Shown piece by piece: positions 22,299-31,600 of a stretch of DNA of 46,119 nt (positions are counted from its first letter, which is position 1; every line of letters starts with the position of its first letter). Where the stretch lies: positions 1 through 46,119 of the forward strand of contig CASEFE010000142.1 of NCBI GenBank assembly GCA_949287105.1, read 5' to 3'. This DNA is from an uncultured Bacillota bacterium (GTDB taxonomy: Bacteria; Bacillota; Clostridia; Christensenellales; Borkfalkiaceae). Under the pieces are notes generated by a model, which saw only the letters and a list, made by a program, of their open reading frames with translations, made no database searches and had not been told where the DNA came from. The position numbers and the translations under genes were made by a program.

Positions 22299-23225
22299 AT
22301 GATTAAAGTTTTTATTGATGGAAAAGAAGGAACGACCGGATTAAAAATATTTGAACGGTTGGAAAGCCGTCAAGATTTGGAAATTTTGACGTTGCAAGAG
22401 GAGTTCCGTAAAGATAGAGATGCGCGCAGAGAAATGATCAATCAAGCCGATGTTGTTTTTCTGTGTTTGCCTGACGCCGCTTCTGTGGAAGCGGTGTCGT
22501 TATGCGAGAACGAAAACGTGAAAATTATTGATGCTTCGACGGCGCATCGAACTCATCCGGATTGGGCGTATGGGTTTCCGGAATTGTCGAGAAAACATCG
22601 GGAAAAAATACAATCTTCAAAGCGGATTGCGGTTCCTGGTTGTCATGCGAGCGGCTTTATTTCATTGGTTTATCCATTGATTGCGGGAAAAATTGTTGAG
22701 CCGGATTATCCTTTTGTATGCCATTCTGTAACTGGATACAGTGGTGGTGGAAAAAAGATGATTGCGGAATATGAAGCAGAGGATCGATCAATCGCGTTAG
22801 AGAGTCCTAGACAATACGCTTTAACACAGAAACATAAACATTTGCCGGAGATGATGTATGTGTGCGGATTGCAATATGCACCGATATTTAATCCCATTGT
22901 TGCTGATTACTTTAACGGGATGTGTGTGACAGTGCCATTGCATGCTCGTTTGATGAATAAAAAAATGGGTGTTTCGCAATTAAAATCTTATTTTGCAGAG
23001 TACTATGCGTCACAAAATTTCGTGAAAATCATAGATGAAAATGAGATATATTTGGCTGCAAATACATATGCAGGTACAAACCAAATGCGAATTGTAGTTG
23101 ACGGAAATGACGAGCGTATAGTTTTGGCTTCGGTGTTCGATAATTTGGGAAAAGGTGCATCGGGTGCGGCCGTACAGTGTATGAATATAGCATTTGGGCT
23201 GGACGAGCGAGTGTCGCTCAAATAA
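22299..23225 (+). CDS. argC: N-acetyl-gamma-glutamyl-phosphate reductase, short (type 2) form
   Basis: ArgC reduces N-acetylglutamyl phosphate with NADPH to the semialdehyde. The 308 aa protein is the short, type 2 class: it starts MIKVFIDGKEGTTGLKIFER, where the usual ArgC has a GASGYTG loop. It continues with FLCLPDAASVEA and DASTAHRTHPDWAYGFPEL. The nucleophile C115 is in VPGCHASG and SVTGYSGGGKKM follows. The common clostridial ArgC is the longer (~345 aa) type 1, so this class is notable. The ribosome site is poor: AAAAGGTG lies ~25 bases before the ATG. It is followed three bases later by the short leader of argJ. Confidence 0.93.
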   Translation: MIKVFIDGKEGTTGLKIFERLESRQDLEILTLQEEFRKDRDARREMINQADVVFLCLPDAASVEAVSLCENENVKIIDASTAHRTHPDWAYGFPELSRKHREKIQSSKRIAVPGCHASGFISLVYPLIAGKIVEPDYPFVCHSVTGYSGGGKKMIAEYEAEDRSIALESPRQYALTQKHKHLPEMMYVCGLQYAPIFNPIVADYFNGMCVTVPLHARLMNKKMGVSQLKSYFAEYYASQNFVKIIDENEIYLAANTYAGTNQMRIVVDGNDERIVLASVFDNLGKGASGAAVQCMNIAFGLDERVSLK

Positions 23226-23243
23226 TGAATGAGAGGATGGATT

Positions 23244-24458
23244 ATGAAGAAAATAGATGGCGGAGTGTGTGCACCTGTCGGTTTCAAGGCAAACGGCGTG
23301 CACTGTGGAATTCGTAAAAATAAGTTAAAACGTGATCTTTCTTTAATTGTCAGCGAAGTTCGTTGTTCGGCGGCGTGTGTTTATACGCAAAATCTTGTGA
23401 AAGGCGCACCGATTACGGTAACAAAAGAACATGTGAAAGACGGGTATGCACAAGCAATCGTATGTAACAGCGGGAATGCAAACACATGCAATACCAATGG
23501 TGTAGAAATAGCGGAAGGCATGTGCAGCTTAGTAGAAAAAAGTACCGGTATTTCCTCGCAGGATGTCGTTGTGGCATCGACGGGTGTAATCGGACAGCCC
23601 TTGTCTTTGGATCCGATCGCAGCCGGGATGGATGATCTTGTCAAAGGTTTAAGCGATATGGGCAGTTTGAATGCGGCGCAGGGCATCATGACAACAGACA
23701 CGGTCGATAAACAAGTTGCCTATTCGTTCATTTTGGATGGGAAGGAATGTAAAATCGGCGCTATAGGAAAGGGCGTTGGTATGATATGTCCCAATATGGC
23801 GACTATGTTGATTTTTATTACGACGGATGCATCGATTACATCTGAGATGTTGCAAAAAGCTCTTTCCGCTGATGTAAAAGATTCTTTTAATATGGTCAGT
23901 GTTGATGGCGATACCTCAACGAATGATATGGTCTGTGTGTTGGCAAACGGCTTAGCTGGCAACCAAACAATTACGGAGAATGGAAAAGATTTTTTGGCTT
24001 TCAGAAAAGCTTTGAATAAGGTTACAACAAATTTATGTCGCCGTATTGCGAAAGACGGCGAAGGTGCGACAAAGTTGCTTGAATGCAAAGTTACGGGTGC
24101 CAAGTCAAAAACAATAGCCAAAACAGTTGCAAAATCAGTTATCAAATCCTCTCTTTTTAAAGCGGCGATGTTCGGGGCTGATGCGAATTGGGGCAGGGTT
24201 TTGTGTGCGATCGGTTATGCCGGTGCAAAAGTAGATATTTCCAAAATTGACGTTGATTTTAAAAGTCGAATGGGAATGCTGGCAGTATGTCGTAACGGCA
24301 GCGGCGTGTCTTTTTCTGAGGAAGAAGCAAAAAAGATATTATCCGAAGATGAGATTGATGTTTTAATCAATTTGAATGACGGGAATGGAAAGGCAACGGC
24401 ATGGGGCTGTGACCTGACCTATGAATATGTTAAAATCAATGGCGATTACAGGACCTGA
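23244..24458 (+). CDS. argJ: Ornithine acetyltransferase / N-acetylglutamate synthase
   Basis: ArgJ moves the acetyl group from N-acetylornithine to glutamate, closing the acetyl cycle, and in bifunctional forms also makes N-acetylglutamate from acetyl-CoA. The 404 aa protein contains the self-cleavage site KGVGMICPNMATMLIF. Processing before T187 should yield alpha and beta chains with Thr as nucleophile. NSGNANTC and STGVIGQPL in the alpha part and FGADANWGRVLCAIGYAG in the beta part are conserved. The start at 23244 is preferred over 23229 because GAGAGG precedes it by eight bases. Whether it is mono- or bifunctional cannot be read from the sequence. No separate argA or argE is in the window. 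Confidence 0.96.
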   Translation: MKKIDGGVCAPVGFKANGVHCGIRKNKLKRDLSLIVSEVRCSAACVYTQNLVKGAPITVTKEHVKDGYAQAIVCNSGNANTCNTNGVEIAEGMCSLVEKSTGISSQDVVVASTGVIGQPLSLDPIAAGMDDLVKGLSDMGSLNAAQGIMTTDTVDKQVAYSFILDGKECKIGAIGKGVGMICPNMATMLIFITTDASITSEMLQKALSADVKDSFNMVSVDGDTSTNDMVCVLANGLAGNQTITENGKDFLAFRKALNKVTTNLCRRIAKDGEGATKLLECKVTGAKSKTIAKTVAKSVIKSSLFKAAMFGADANWGRVLCAIGYAGAKVDISKIDVDFKSRMGMLAVCRNGSGVSFSEEEAKKILSEDEIDVLINLNDGNGKATAWGCDLTYEYVKINGDYRT

Positions 24459-24472
24459 GAGGAAGTTTTGTC

Positions 24473-25345
24473 ATGAACGATAAGATAAAGAATGAAAAAC
24501 AGTTTCGCGCGCAGGTATTGATTGAGGCACTCCCTTATATACAAGATTATAACGGAAAAGTTGTTGTAATCAAATATGGTGGTAACGCCATGATCAACGA
24601 AGAGTTGAAGATGTCGGTCATGCGCGATATCGTTTTGTTAAATTTAATCGGGGTAAAAGTGGTTCTCGTGCACGGAGGCGGGCCGGAAATATCCGAAATG
24701 CTGAAAAAAATCGGTAAACAATCTGTCTTTATTGACGGACTGCGGTACACAGATGAGGAAACAGCTGAAATTGTCAGGATGGTCCTCGCAGGAAAAATTA
24801 ATAAATCGCTCGTGAACCTACTGGAAAGTATAGGCGGCAAGGCTTTGGGATTGTGCGGTATCGACGGGCATATGATGAAATGTTGCAAAGAGAATGAGAA
24901 GTTGGGATATGTTGGCAAAATTGTAGAAATGAATACAAAAGTTATAACCGACGCGCTGGACGCCGGTTATATTCCGGTTGTTTCTACTGTGGGGTATGAC
25001 GATGAGGGGCATATTTACAATGTTAATGCTGATACAGCTTCTGCTGTGATTGCGGGGGCGCTCGGGGCAACGAGTCTCATATTGATGACGGATATTGCCG
25101 GAGTTTTGCGTGATAAAAATGATGAAAACAGCCTGATAGAAAAAATTTATGTCAGCGAAATTCCTTCTCTTGTAAAACAAGGAATTATTTCGGGAGGTAT
25201 GATTCCTAAGATTGACTGTTGCCGCGAGGCGATTCGCCGCGGGGTTAAAAAGGTATTTATTATTGATGGGCGCGTTGCTCATTCTATTCTGGTGGAGACC
25301 CTTTCTGATCAAGGAATAGGGACAATGTTTGTGAATGAAGACTGA
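24473..25345 (+). CDS. argB: Acetylglutamate kinase
   Basis: ArgB phosphorylates N-acetylglutamate, the committed and often arginine-inhibited step. The 290 aa protein has the amino-acid-kinase blocks VVIKYGGNAMI, VLVHGGGPEIS, RYTDEETAEIV, NVNADTASAVIAGAL, LMTDIAGVL and SGGMIPKIDCC. The N-terminal extension of ~25 residues before VVVIKYGG (QFRAQVLIEALPYIQDYNGK) matches the helix seen in arginine-sensitive hexameric enzymes, so feedback inhibition is likely. AGAGGAAG precedes the ATG. The gene starts 15 bases after argJ and its stop codon lies within a terminator hairpin. Confidence 0.97.
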   Translation: MNDKIKNEKQFRAQVLIEALPYIQDYNGKVVVIKYGGNAMINEELKMSVMRDIVLLNLIGVKVVLVHGGGPEISEMLKKIGKQSVFIDGLRYTDEETAEIVRMVLAGKINKSLVNLLESIGGKALGLCGIDGHMMKCCKENEKLGYVGKIVEMNTKVITDALDAGYIPVVSTVGYDDEGHIYNVNADTASAVIAGALGATSLILMTDIAGVLRDKNDENSLIEKIYVSEIPSLVKQGIISGGMIPKIDCCREAIRRGVKKVFIIDGRVAHSILVETLSDQGIGTMFVNED

Positions 25346-25368
25346 TTTTTCAATCGGTCTTTTTTTTC
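25338..25368 (+). terminator. Intrinsic terminator overlapping the argB stop
   Basis: AAGACTGATT (25338-25347) pairs with AATCGGTCTT (25352-25361, one wobble) and is followed by a run of T to 25368. The 5' arm contains the argB stop codon, so a terminating ribosome would cover the hairpin. That links termination to argB translation. Confidence 0.85.
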
Positions 25369-25398
25369 GGGCTGGCAATAAAATGGATTCCTAAATTA

Positions 25399-25427
25399 TT
25401 GCAATCGGCTTTGTTTTATGATAAAAT
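25399..25427 (+). promoter_or_regulatory. Promoter of argD-argF-carAB
   Basis: TTGCAA (25399-25404, 4/6), a 17-base spacer and TAAAAT (25422-25427, 5/6) follow the argB terminator. It gives the second half of the arginine cluster its own start. Confidence 0.55.
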
Positions 25428-25445
25428 AGATAAAATAGGTGAATT

Positions 25446-26612
25446 ATGAGTTTTACAGAAACAAAGAAATTGGATGAAAAATATATAGCGGGTACATATA
25501 AGCGGTTTGAGACTGAAATATTTGAAGGGCAGGGCGCTACGCTTTATTCGGAAGACGGAAAGAAGTATATTGATTTCGGGAGCGGAATTGCAGTCAATTC
25601 TTTTGGGGTGAACGACCAGATCTGGAAAGATGCCGTGATAGCACAGTTAAATAAAGTACAACATGCAAGCAATTTATATTACACGCGTCCGCAGGCAGAA
25701 CTTGCAAAGCTTTTGTGTGAGCGAACAGGCGCAAAGAAAGTTTTCTTTTCGAATTCCGGGGCGGAAGCGAATGAATGCGCCATTAAAGCCGCTCGGAAAT
25801 ATTCTTTTGATAAATATGGCGAAGGACGTTATGAAATTGTAACGTTAAAAAATTCGTTCCATGGCCGGACTATGGCTACCTTGACAGCGACGGGGCAGGA
25901 CGCAATGCATAAATATTTTATGCCGTTCCTGGATGGCTTTTTTTATGCCGAACCTACTTATGAAGGAGTAAGAAAGGTTTGTTCGAAAAAGACCTGTGCG
26001 GTCATGTTGGAACTTGTTCAGGGGGAAGGCGGTGTTCGTCCTTTGGAAATTGAACAGGTAAAAGAAATTGAATTGTTCTGCAAAAAGAACGATATTCTTC
26101 TTATAATCGATGAAGTGCAAACGGGAAACGGACGGACAGGAAAACTTTACGCCTTTGAATATTATGGGATTCAACCGGACATAGTGAGTACCGCAAAAGG
26201 CCTTGCGGGCGGTTTACCGCTTGGCGCAACGATGCTGTTTGAAAAATGTGAGAAGGTTTTAGGTGCGGGAGATCACGGATCAACATTCGGTGGTAATCCG
26301 GTTGCATGTGCCGGCGCAATCAGTATATTGAAACGACTGGATAAAGAACTTTTATTGGAAGTTCAAGGAAAGAGTGCGTATATGTTTACGCATCTTGGCC
26401 GAATTAAAAATGTAATAAAAGTAACGGGGCTGGGGCTGATGCTTGGCTTGGAGATTACAAAAAATGCGCGAGAAGTAGCAGAAGAATGTTTAAGGCGGGG
26501 CTTGATTGTATTGACAGCCAAAGACAAGATCCGACTACTGCCTCCTCTTACGATCAAAAAGGATGAAATAGATACAGGTTTGAAAATATTGAATGAGGTG
26601 ATATCCGAATGA
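25446..26612 (+). CDS. argD: Acetylornithine aminotransferase
   Basis: ArgD is a class III PLP aminotransferase that turns N-acetylglutamate semialdehyde into N-acetylornithine. The 388 aa protein has YIDFGSGIAVNSFG and FFSNSGAEANECAIKAAR (phosphate-binding). SFHGRTMATLTATGQ follows, then LLIIDEVQTGNGRTGKLYAF (PLP-ring Asp). The Schiff-base Lys is in VSTAKGLAGGLPLGA, and GDHGSTFGGNPVACAGA is also present. Gamma-aminobutyrate and ornithine aminotransferases share this fold, but the arg context decides the call. AGGTG precedes the ATG. Its stop overlaps the argF start (ATGA). Confidence 0.96.
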   Translation: MSFTETKKLDEKYIAGTYKRFETEIFEGQGATLYSEDGKKYIDFGSGIAVNSFGVNDQIWKDAVIAQLNKVQHASNLYYTRPQAELAKLLCERTGAKKVFFSNSGAEANECAIKAARKYSFDKYGEGRYEIVTLKNSFHGRTMATLTATGQDAMHKYFMPFLDGFFYAEPTYEGVRKVCSKKTCAVMLELVQGEGGVRPLEIEQVKEIELFCKKNDILLIIDEVQTGNGRTGKLYAFEYYGIQPDIVSTAKGLAGGLPLGATMLFEKCEKVLGAGDHGSTFGGNPVACAGAISILKRLDKELLLEVQGKSAYMFTHLGRIKNVIKVTGLGLMLGLEITKNAREVAEECLRRGLIVLTAKDKIRLLPPLTIKKDEIDTGLKILNEVISE

Positions 26613-27511
26613 AACATCTATTAAAATTGGCTGATTTGAGTTCTGAAGAGATATTCGGGATATTGAATCTTGCCGATCAGTTGAAGTATGAACGGAAGAA
26701 CAATATTGCGCATCAGCATTTGAAGGGAAAAAAATTAGGGATGATTTTTTCCAAATCATCTACACGTACCCGCGTCAGCTTTGAGGTGGGTATGAATGAA
26801 CTTGGCGGATATGCACTCTTTTTGTCGGACAGAGATCTGCAGCTTGGAAGAGGAGAACCGATTAAAGATACGGCGCGAGTTTTGTCGCGGTATCTCGACG
26901 GAATCATGATTCGTACATTTGCCCAAAAAGATGTGGAAGATTTGGCGGAATACGGTTCTATTCCCATAATCAATGGCTTGACCGACTATTGTCATCCTTG
27001 CCAGGTACTGGCTGATTTGATGACTATCCGCGAGTACAAAGGCAGCTTCAAAGGATTGAAATTGTGTTTTGTCGGAGACGGAAACAATATGGCAAATTCC
27101 TTGATTGTCGGCGGAATTAAAATGGGAATGGAAGTTGCGGTTGCCTGTCCCGAGAATTATCGTCCGGATGCGGGTATTATCGAATGGGCAGAAGCAAACG
27201 GGAAATTATTGATAACATCCGACATGAAAAAAGCGGCGACGGGGGCGGATGTGCTCTATACGGATGTATGGGCATCTATGGGGCAGGAAGGCGAAAAGAA
27301 AGAACGGGAAAAGGTGTTCAAAAATTATTGTGTGAATGCAGATCTGATGTCGGTTGCCAAGACGGATGCGATGGTGTTGCATTGTCTGCCGGCGCATCGG
27401 GGCGAAGAAATAACGGCCGATGTGTTTGAAGCGCACGCGGAAGAAATCTTCGATGAAGCGGAAAACAGGCTTCATGCACAAAAAGCGGTCCTTGTAAAAT
27501 TGCTCAAATAA
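26609..27511 (+). CDS. argF: Ornithine carbamoyltransferase
   Basis: ArgF joins carbamoyl phosphate and ornithine to citrulline. The 300 aa protein has the carbamoyl-phosphate loop SKSSTRTRVSFEVGM, then MIRTFAQKDVEDLA, DYCHPCQVLADLMT, FVGDGNNMANSL and MVLHCLPAHRGEEITADVF (ornithine SMG-loop counterpart and HCLP). It lacks the features of aspartate carbamoyltransferase. It overlaps argD by four bases, with GAGGTGAT as ribosome site inside argD. Next come carA and carB, which make its substrate, so carbamoyl phosphate production and use are co-transcribed. Confidence 0.97.
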   Translation: MKHLLKLADLSSEEIFGILNLADQLKYERKNNIAHQHLKGKKLGMIFSKSSTRTRVSFEVGMNELGGYALFLSDRDLQLGRGEPIKDTARVLSRYLDGIMIRTFAQKDVEDLAEYGSIPIINGLTDYCHPCQVLADLMTIREYKGSFKGLKLCFVGDGNNMANSLIVGGIKMGMEVAVACPENYRPDAGIIEWAEANGKLLITSDMKKAATGADVLYTDVWASMGQEGEKKEREKVFKNYCVNADLMSVAKTDAMVLHCLPAHRGEEITADVFEAHAEEIFDEAENRLHAQKAVLVKLLK

Positions 27512-27540
27512 AAAATATTATACATTCGGATAGGTAAAAT

Positions 27541-28620
27541 ATGAACGGAGAAAAAGTTTATCTTACGCTGCAGAACGGAAAGATTTTTGAGGGTAAAAGG
27601 TTTGGCGCCACGGGCGAAGTGTGCGGAGAACTTGTTTTTACAACGGGTATGACGGGGTATATCGAGACGTTGACTGATCCCAGTTACTATGGTCAGATTG
27701 TTATTCAGACGTTTCCGCTGATAGGAAACTACGGAATGATACTTTCGGACAGAGAAAGTAAGAAACCATATTTATCTGGATATATTGTACGAGAATATTG
27801 TAAAGAACCCTCAAACTTTCGATGCGAAGAGAAAATCGATGATTATTTGAAAGAGCAAAACGTCATCGGAATTTACGGAATCGATACAAGGGAATTAACA
27901 AAGACGGTACGCGAAGCGGGTGTCATGAATGCGGTTATTTCATCTCGACCGATAAGCGATCTATCCTCGATTGCAAATTTCTCGATTCGCGATGCGGTAC
28001 GTGCGTGCACTTGTCCGAAAGTAAAGGTGTATGAACAAGAGAATGCAAAAAGGACTGTGGTTCTTTGGGATTTTGGTGCCAAAGAGAATATTGTGCGCGA
28101 GTTGCAGAAGAGAGGCAACCGAGTTATTCGAGTTCCTGCGTATTTTACTGCAGAACAAATAATGGATTTACATCCGGACGGGGTGATGTTGACCAATGGT
28201 CCCGGAGACCCCGCAGAAAACACAGAAATAATTGAAAATATAAGGAAACTTGCCGGAAAGCTTCCGATTTTCGGTATTTGTTTAGGACATCAGTTATTTG
28301 CTTTGGCGATGGGCGGAAAGACGAAGAAAATGAAATACGGGCATCGAGGGGCTAACCAACCGGTCAAGGAATTGAAGACGGGAACCGTTTATATTTCAAG
28401 CCAAAATCACGGATATGAAGTTATCGCCGAATCGATAAAAGGTGTAGGAGAGCTTAGTTTCATCAATGCAAACGATAACACTTGTGAAGGAGTTGAATAT
28501 CCTGAACTGAATGCGTTTACGGTACAGTTCCACCCGGAAGCGTGTGCGGGGCCGCTGGATGCGAGGGATCTTTTCGATAAATTTATGACGATGATGGACG
28601 GAGGAAAAACAAATGCCTAA
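27541..28620 (+). CDS. carA: Carbamoyl phosphate synthase small (glutaminase) subunit
   Basis: CarA hydrolyses glutamine and channels ammonia to CarB. The 359 aa protein has the N-terminal CarA domain (LTLQNGKIFEGKRFG, ending in IYGIDTRELTKTVREAG). The class I glutamine amidotransferase domain follows: MLTNGPGDPAENTE, nucleophile C247 in FGICLGHQLFALAMG, and catalytic His and Glu in FTVQFHPEACAGP. It starts 29 bases after argF with a modest GGATAGG site, and overlaps carB by eight bases, with the carB ribosome site (GGAGG) inside it. The position in the arg block suggests a copy devoted to arginine; a separate pyrimidine copy may exist elsewhere. Confidence 0.97.
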   Translation: MNGEKVYLTLQNGKIFEGKRFGATGEVCGELVFTTGMTGYIETLTDPSYYGQIVIQTFPLIGNYGMILSDRESKKPYLSGYIVREYCKEPSNFRCEEKIDDYLKEQNVIGIYGIDTRELTKTVREAGVMNAVISSRPISDLSSIANFSIRDAVRACTCPKVKVYEQENAKRTVVLWDFGAKENIVRELQKRGNRVIRVPAYFTAEQIMDLHPDGVMLTNGPGDPAENTEIIENIRKLAGKLPIFGICLGHQLFALAMGGKTKKMKYGHRGANQPVKELKTGTVYISSQNHGYEVIAESIKGVGELSFINANDNTCEGVEYPELNAFTVQFHPEACAGPLDARDLFDKFMTMMDGGKTNA

Positions 28621-31600
28621 AAAGAGTGAAATTAAAAAAGTACTTGTCATCGGATCCGGTCCTATCGTTATTGGACAAGCGGCTGAGTTTGACTATGCAG
28701 GAGCACAGGCTTGCCGTGTTTTGAAAGATGCGGGGGTGAATGTTGTGTTGTGCAACTCTAACCCGGCTACAATAATGACGGACAGTGCGCTTGCGGATGA
28801 AATCTATCTGGAACCGCTTACTTTGGAGACGATCAAAAGAATTATAATCAAAGAGCGTCCGGATAGTTTATTGGCGTCTCTCGGAGGTCAAACAGGTTTG
28901 ACTCTCGGTTGTCAGCTTGCCAAAGAAGGTTTTTTAGATAAGTACGGCGTAAAACTTATCGGAACAAAAGTTGATGCCATAGATCGCGCGGAAGATAGGG
29001 AATTATTCAAGGAAACCATGCAAAAGATCGGGCAGCCGGTTGTTCCTTCGGATATAGCATATACTGTGGAAGAATGCGTTGCCGTGGCTGATAAAATCGG
29101 ATATCCGGTCATTATTCGTCCTGCGTTTACATTGGGTGGCGCAGGCGGCGGGGTCGCTTATAACGAGGAAGAACTCAGAACTATTTCGCACAATGGCTTG
29201 ATGCTTTCCCCGATTACGCAGGTTTTGGTAGAAAAATATATATATGGCTGGAAAGAAATTGAATTTGAAGTATTGAGAGATGGGGCCGGAAATGTAATCA
29301 CTGTATGTTCGATGGAAAATTTTGATCCGGTGGGAATTCATACCGGAGATTCTATCGTTATTGCACCGGCAGTGACGTTGTCTGACAAAGAATATCAGAT
29401 GTTACGCAGCGCATCTTTGAAAATTATAACGGAATTGGGGATCGAAGGCGGTTGCAACTGTCAGTTTGCCTTGAATCCTGATTCTTTTGAATATGCAGTC
29501 ATTGAGGTCAATCCTCGTGTTTCTCGATCTTCGGCTCTTGCATCCAAGGCTACGGGTTATCCGATTGCCAAAGTTGCCACGAAAATTGCGCTCGGCTATA
29601 CCTTGGACGAGATCAAAAACGATGTTACGGGCGAAACGTTTGCTTGCTTTGAACCGACAATTGACTATGTAGTCATTAAATTGCCGAAATGGCCGTTCGA
29701 TAAATTTCTATATGCGAAGCGTGAGCTGGGAACGCGAATGAAAGCTACGGGTGAAGTGATGGCGATCGGCGTAAGCTTTGAAATGGCGATCATGAAAGCT
29801 GTGCGCGGAGCGGAAATTTCGCTTTCTTCCTTAAATTTAGATAAATATGAAGGAAAAGATCTTCGGGAAGAATTGAAAAAATTATCCGATGAAAGGTTGT
29901 TTACGGTATTTGCAGCGCTGAAAGCGGGAATAACAGTTGATGAAATTTTCAATATTACCAAGATCGATCGTTGGTTTTTGAATAAGCTTTTGAATCTTGT
30001 GAAGTTTGAGGAAAAGCTGAAAACGGAAAAACTAACCCGTGGATTGTACGAAGAAGGCAAGCGGTTGGGGTATCCGGATAAGGAATTGGAGAAAATTTCC
30101 GGACAAACTATTCCTTATCATAAAAAAGCAGTTTATAAAATGGTTGATACATGTGCGGCTGAATTTTCGGCGGCTACGCCTTATTTCTATTCTACCTATG
30201 ATGAGGCAGCGCATGATGAAGCAACTCCTTTTATTAAAAACAGTACGAAAAAGCGTATCGTAGTAATCGGATCGGGCCCTATTCGTATCGGACAGGGAAT
30301 TGAATTTGACTATTCATCGGTACATTGCGTCTGGACACTGAAAAAGCTTGGCTACGAAGTTATCATTATTAACAACAATCCGGAAACGGTTTCGACGGAT
30401 TTTGATACGGCTGACAGGCTGTATTTTGAGCCTCTTACTCCGGAAGATGTACAGAATGTACTTGACAAAGAGAAACCTTACGGGGTTGTAATCACGTTTG
30501 GCGGACAGACGGCGATTAAACTATGCAACTATTTGGATAAAAAGGGAGTGAGAATTCTCGGAACATCTGCAGACAGCGTGGATATGGCTGAAGATCGTGA
30601 GCGTTTTGATGAACTTTTGGAGCGCTTTGAGATAAGTCGTCCCAAGGGATTGACGGTCATGACAAAAGAAGAAGCGCTTGCCGCGGCAGAACGCTTGGGC
30701 TATCCTGTATTGCTTCGTCCGTCTTATGTAATCGGCGGGCAAAATATGACAATTGCATTTACGGAGAGTGATATTTCACGTTATATGGATGTCATTCTTG
30801 CGCAACATATCGAAAATCCGGTGCTTTGCGATAAATACCTGATGGGGCAGGAGCTTGAAGTAGACGTAATATGTGACGGAAAAGATGTATTGATTCCGGG
30901 AATCATGCAGCATATTGAGCGTGCGGGCGTTCACAGCGGTGACTCGATAGCTGTTTATCCGCCGTATAATCTGAGCGATCTGATGTTGGATAAGATCATT
31001 GAATGTTCTACTCAGCTTGCGCTTTCCTTAAAAACAAAGGGGCTAATCAATATACAATTCCTCGTATATCATAACGAATTGTATGTAATTGAAGTCAATC
31101 CCCGCGCGTCGCGGACGATTCCGTATATTTCCAAAGTTACAGGCGTACCGATGGTAGAGCTCGCAACGAAAATTATGGTTGGCGCAAAGCTTAAAAAGCT
31201 TGGATATGGAACAGGACTTTATAAATCTTCTCCGTATGTGGCCGTTAAGGTTCCGGTATTCTCTTACGAAAAATTGAATGACGTAAATTCTCAGCTCGGA
31301 CCGGAAATGAAATCCACAGGGGAAGTTCTTGGTCTTGGAAAAACCATTGAAGAAGCGCTGTTTAAGGGACTGATTTCGGCAGGATTCAAACTTTGCCATC
31401 CTACAAAGCAACGGGAAGTTGGCGTTTATTTTACAATCAATGATCAGGATAAATTTGAAATTTTGGGGCTTGCTAAAAAATTCAGCGATCTTGGATTAAA
31501 AATTTATGCAACCAAAGGTACGGCTGATACTATCCGTACGCTCGGAATCGACGTTACAACAGTGGATCGTCTTTCACAGAGTGATGAAATTCTGACATTG

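Noticed and set aside
24818-25378. 186-codon open frame antisense to argB
   Set aside because: It is a shadow frame. The plus strand encodes complete acetylglutamate kinase, and the antisense protein has no plausible start region or motif.
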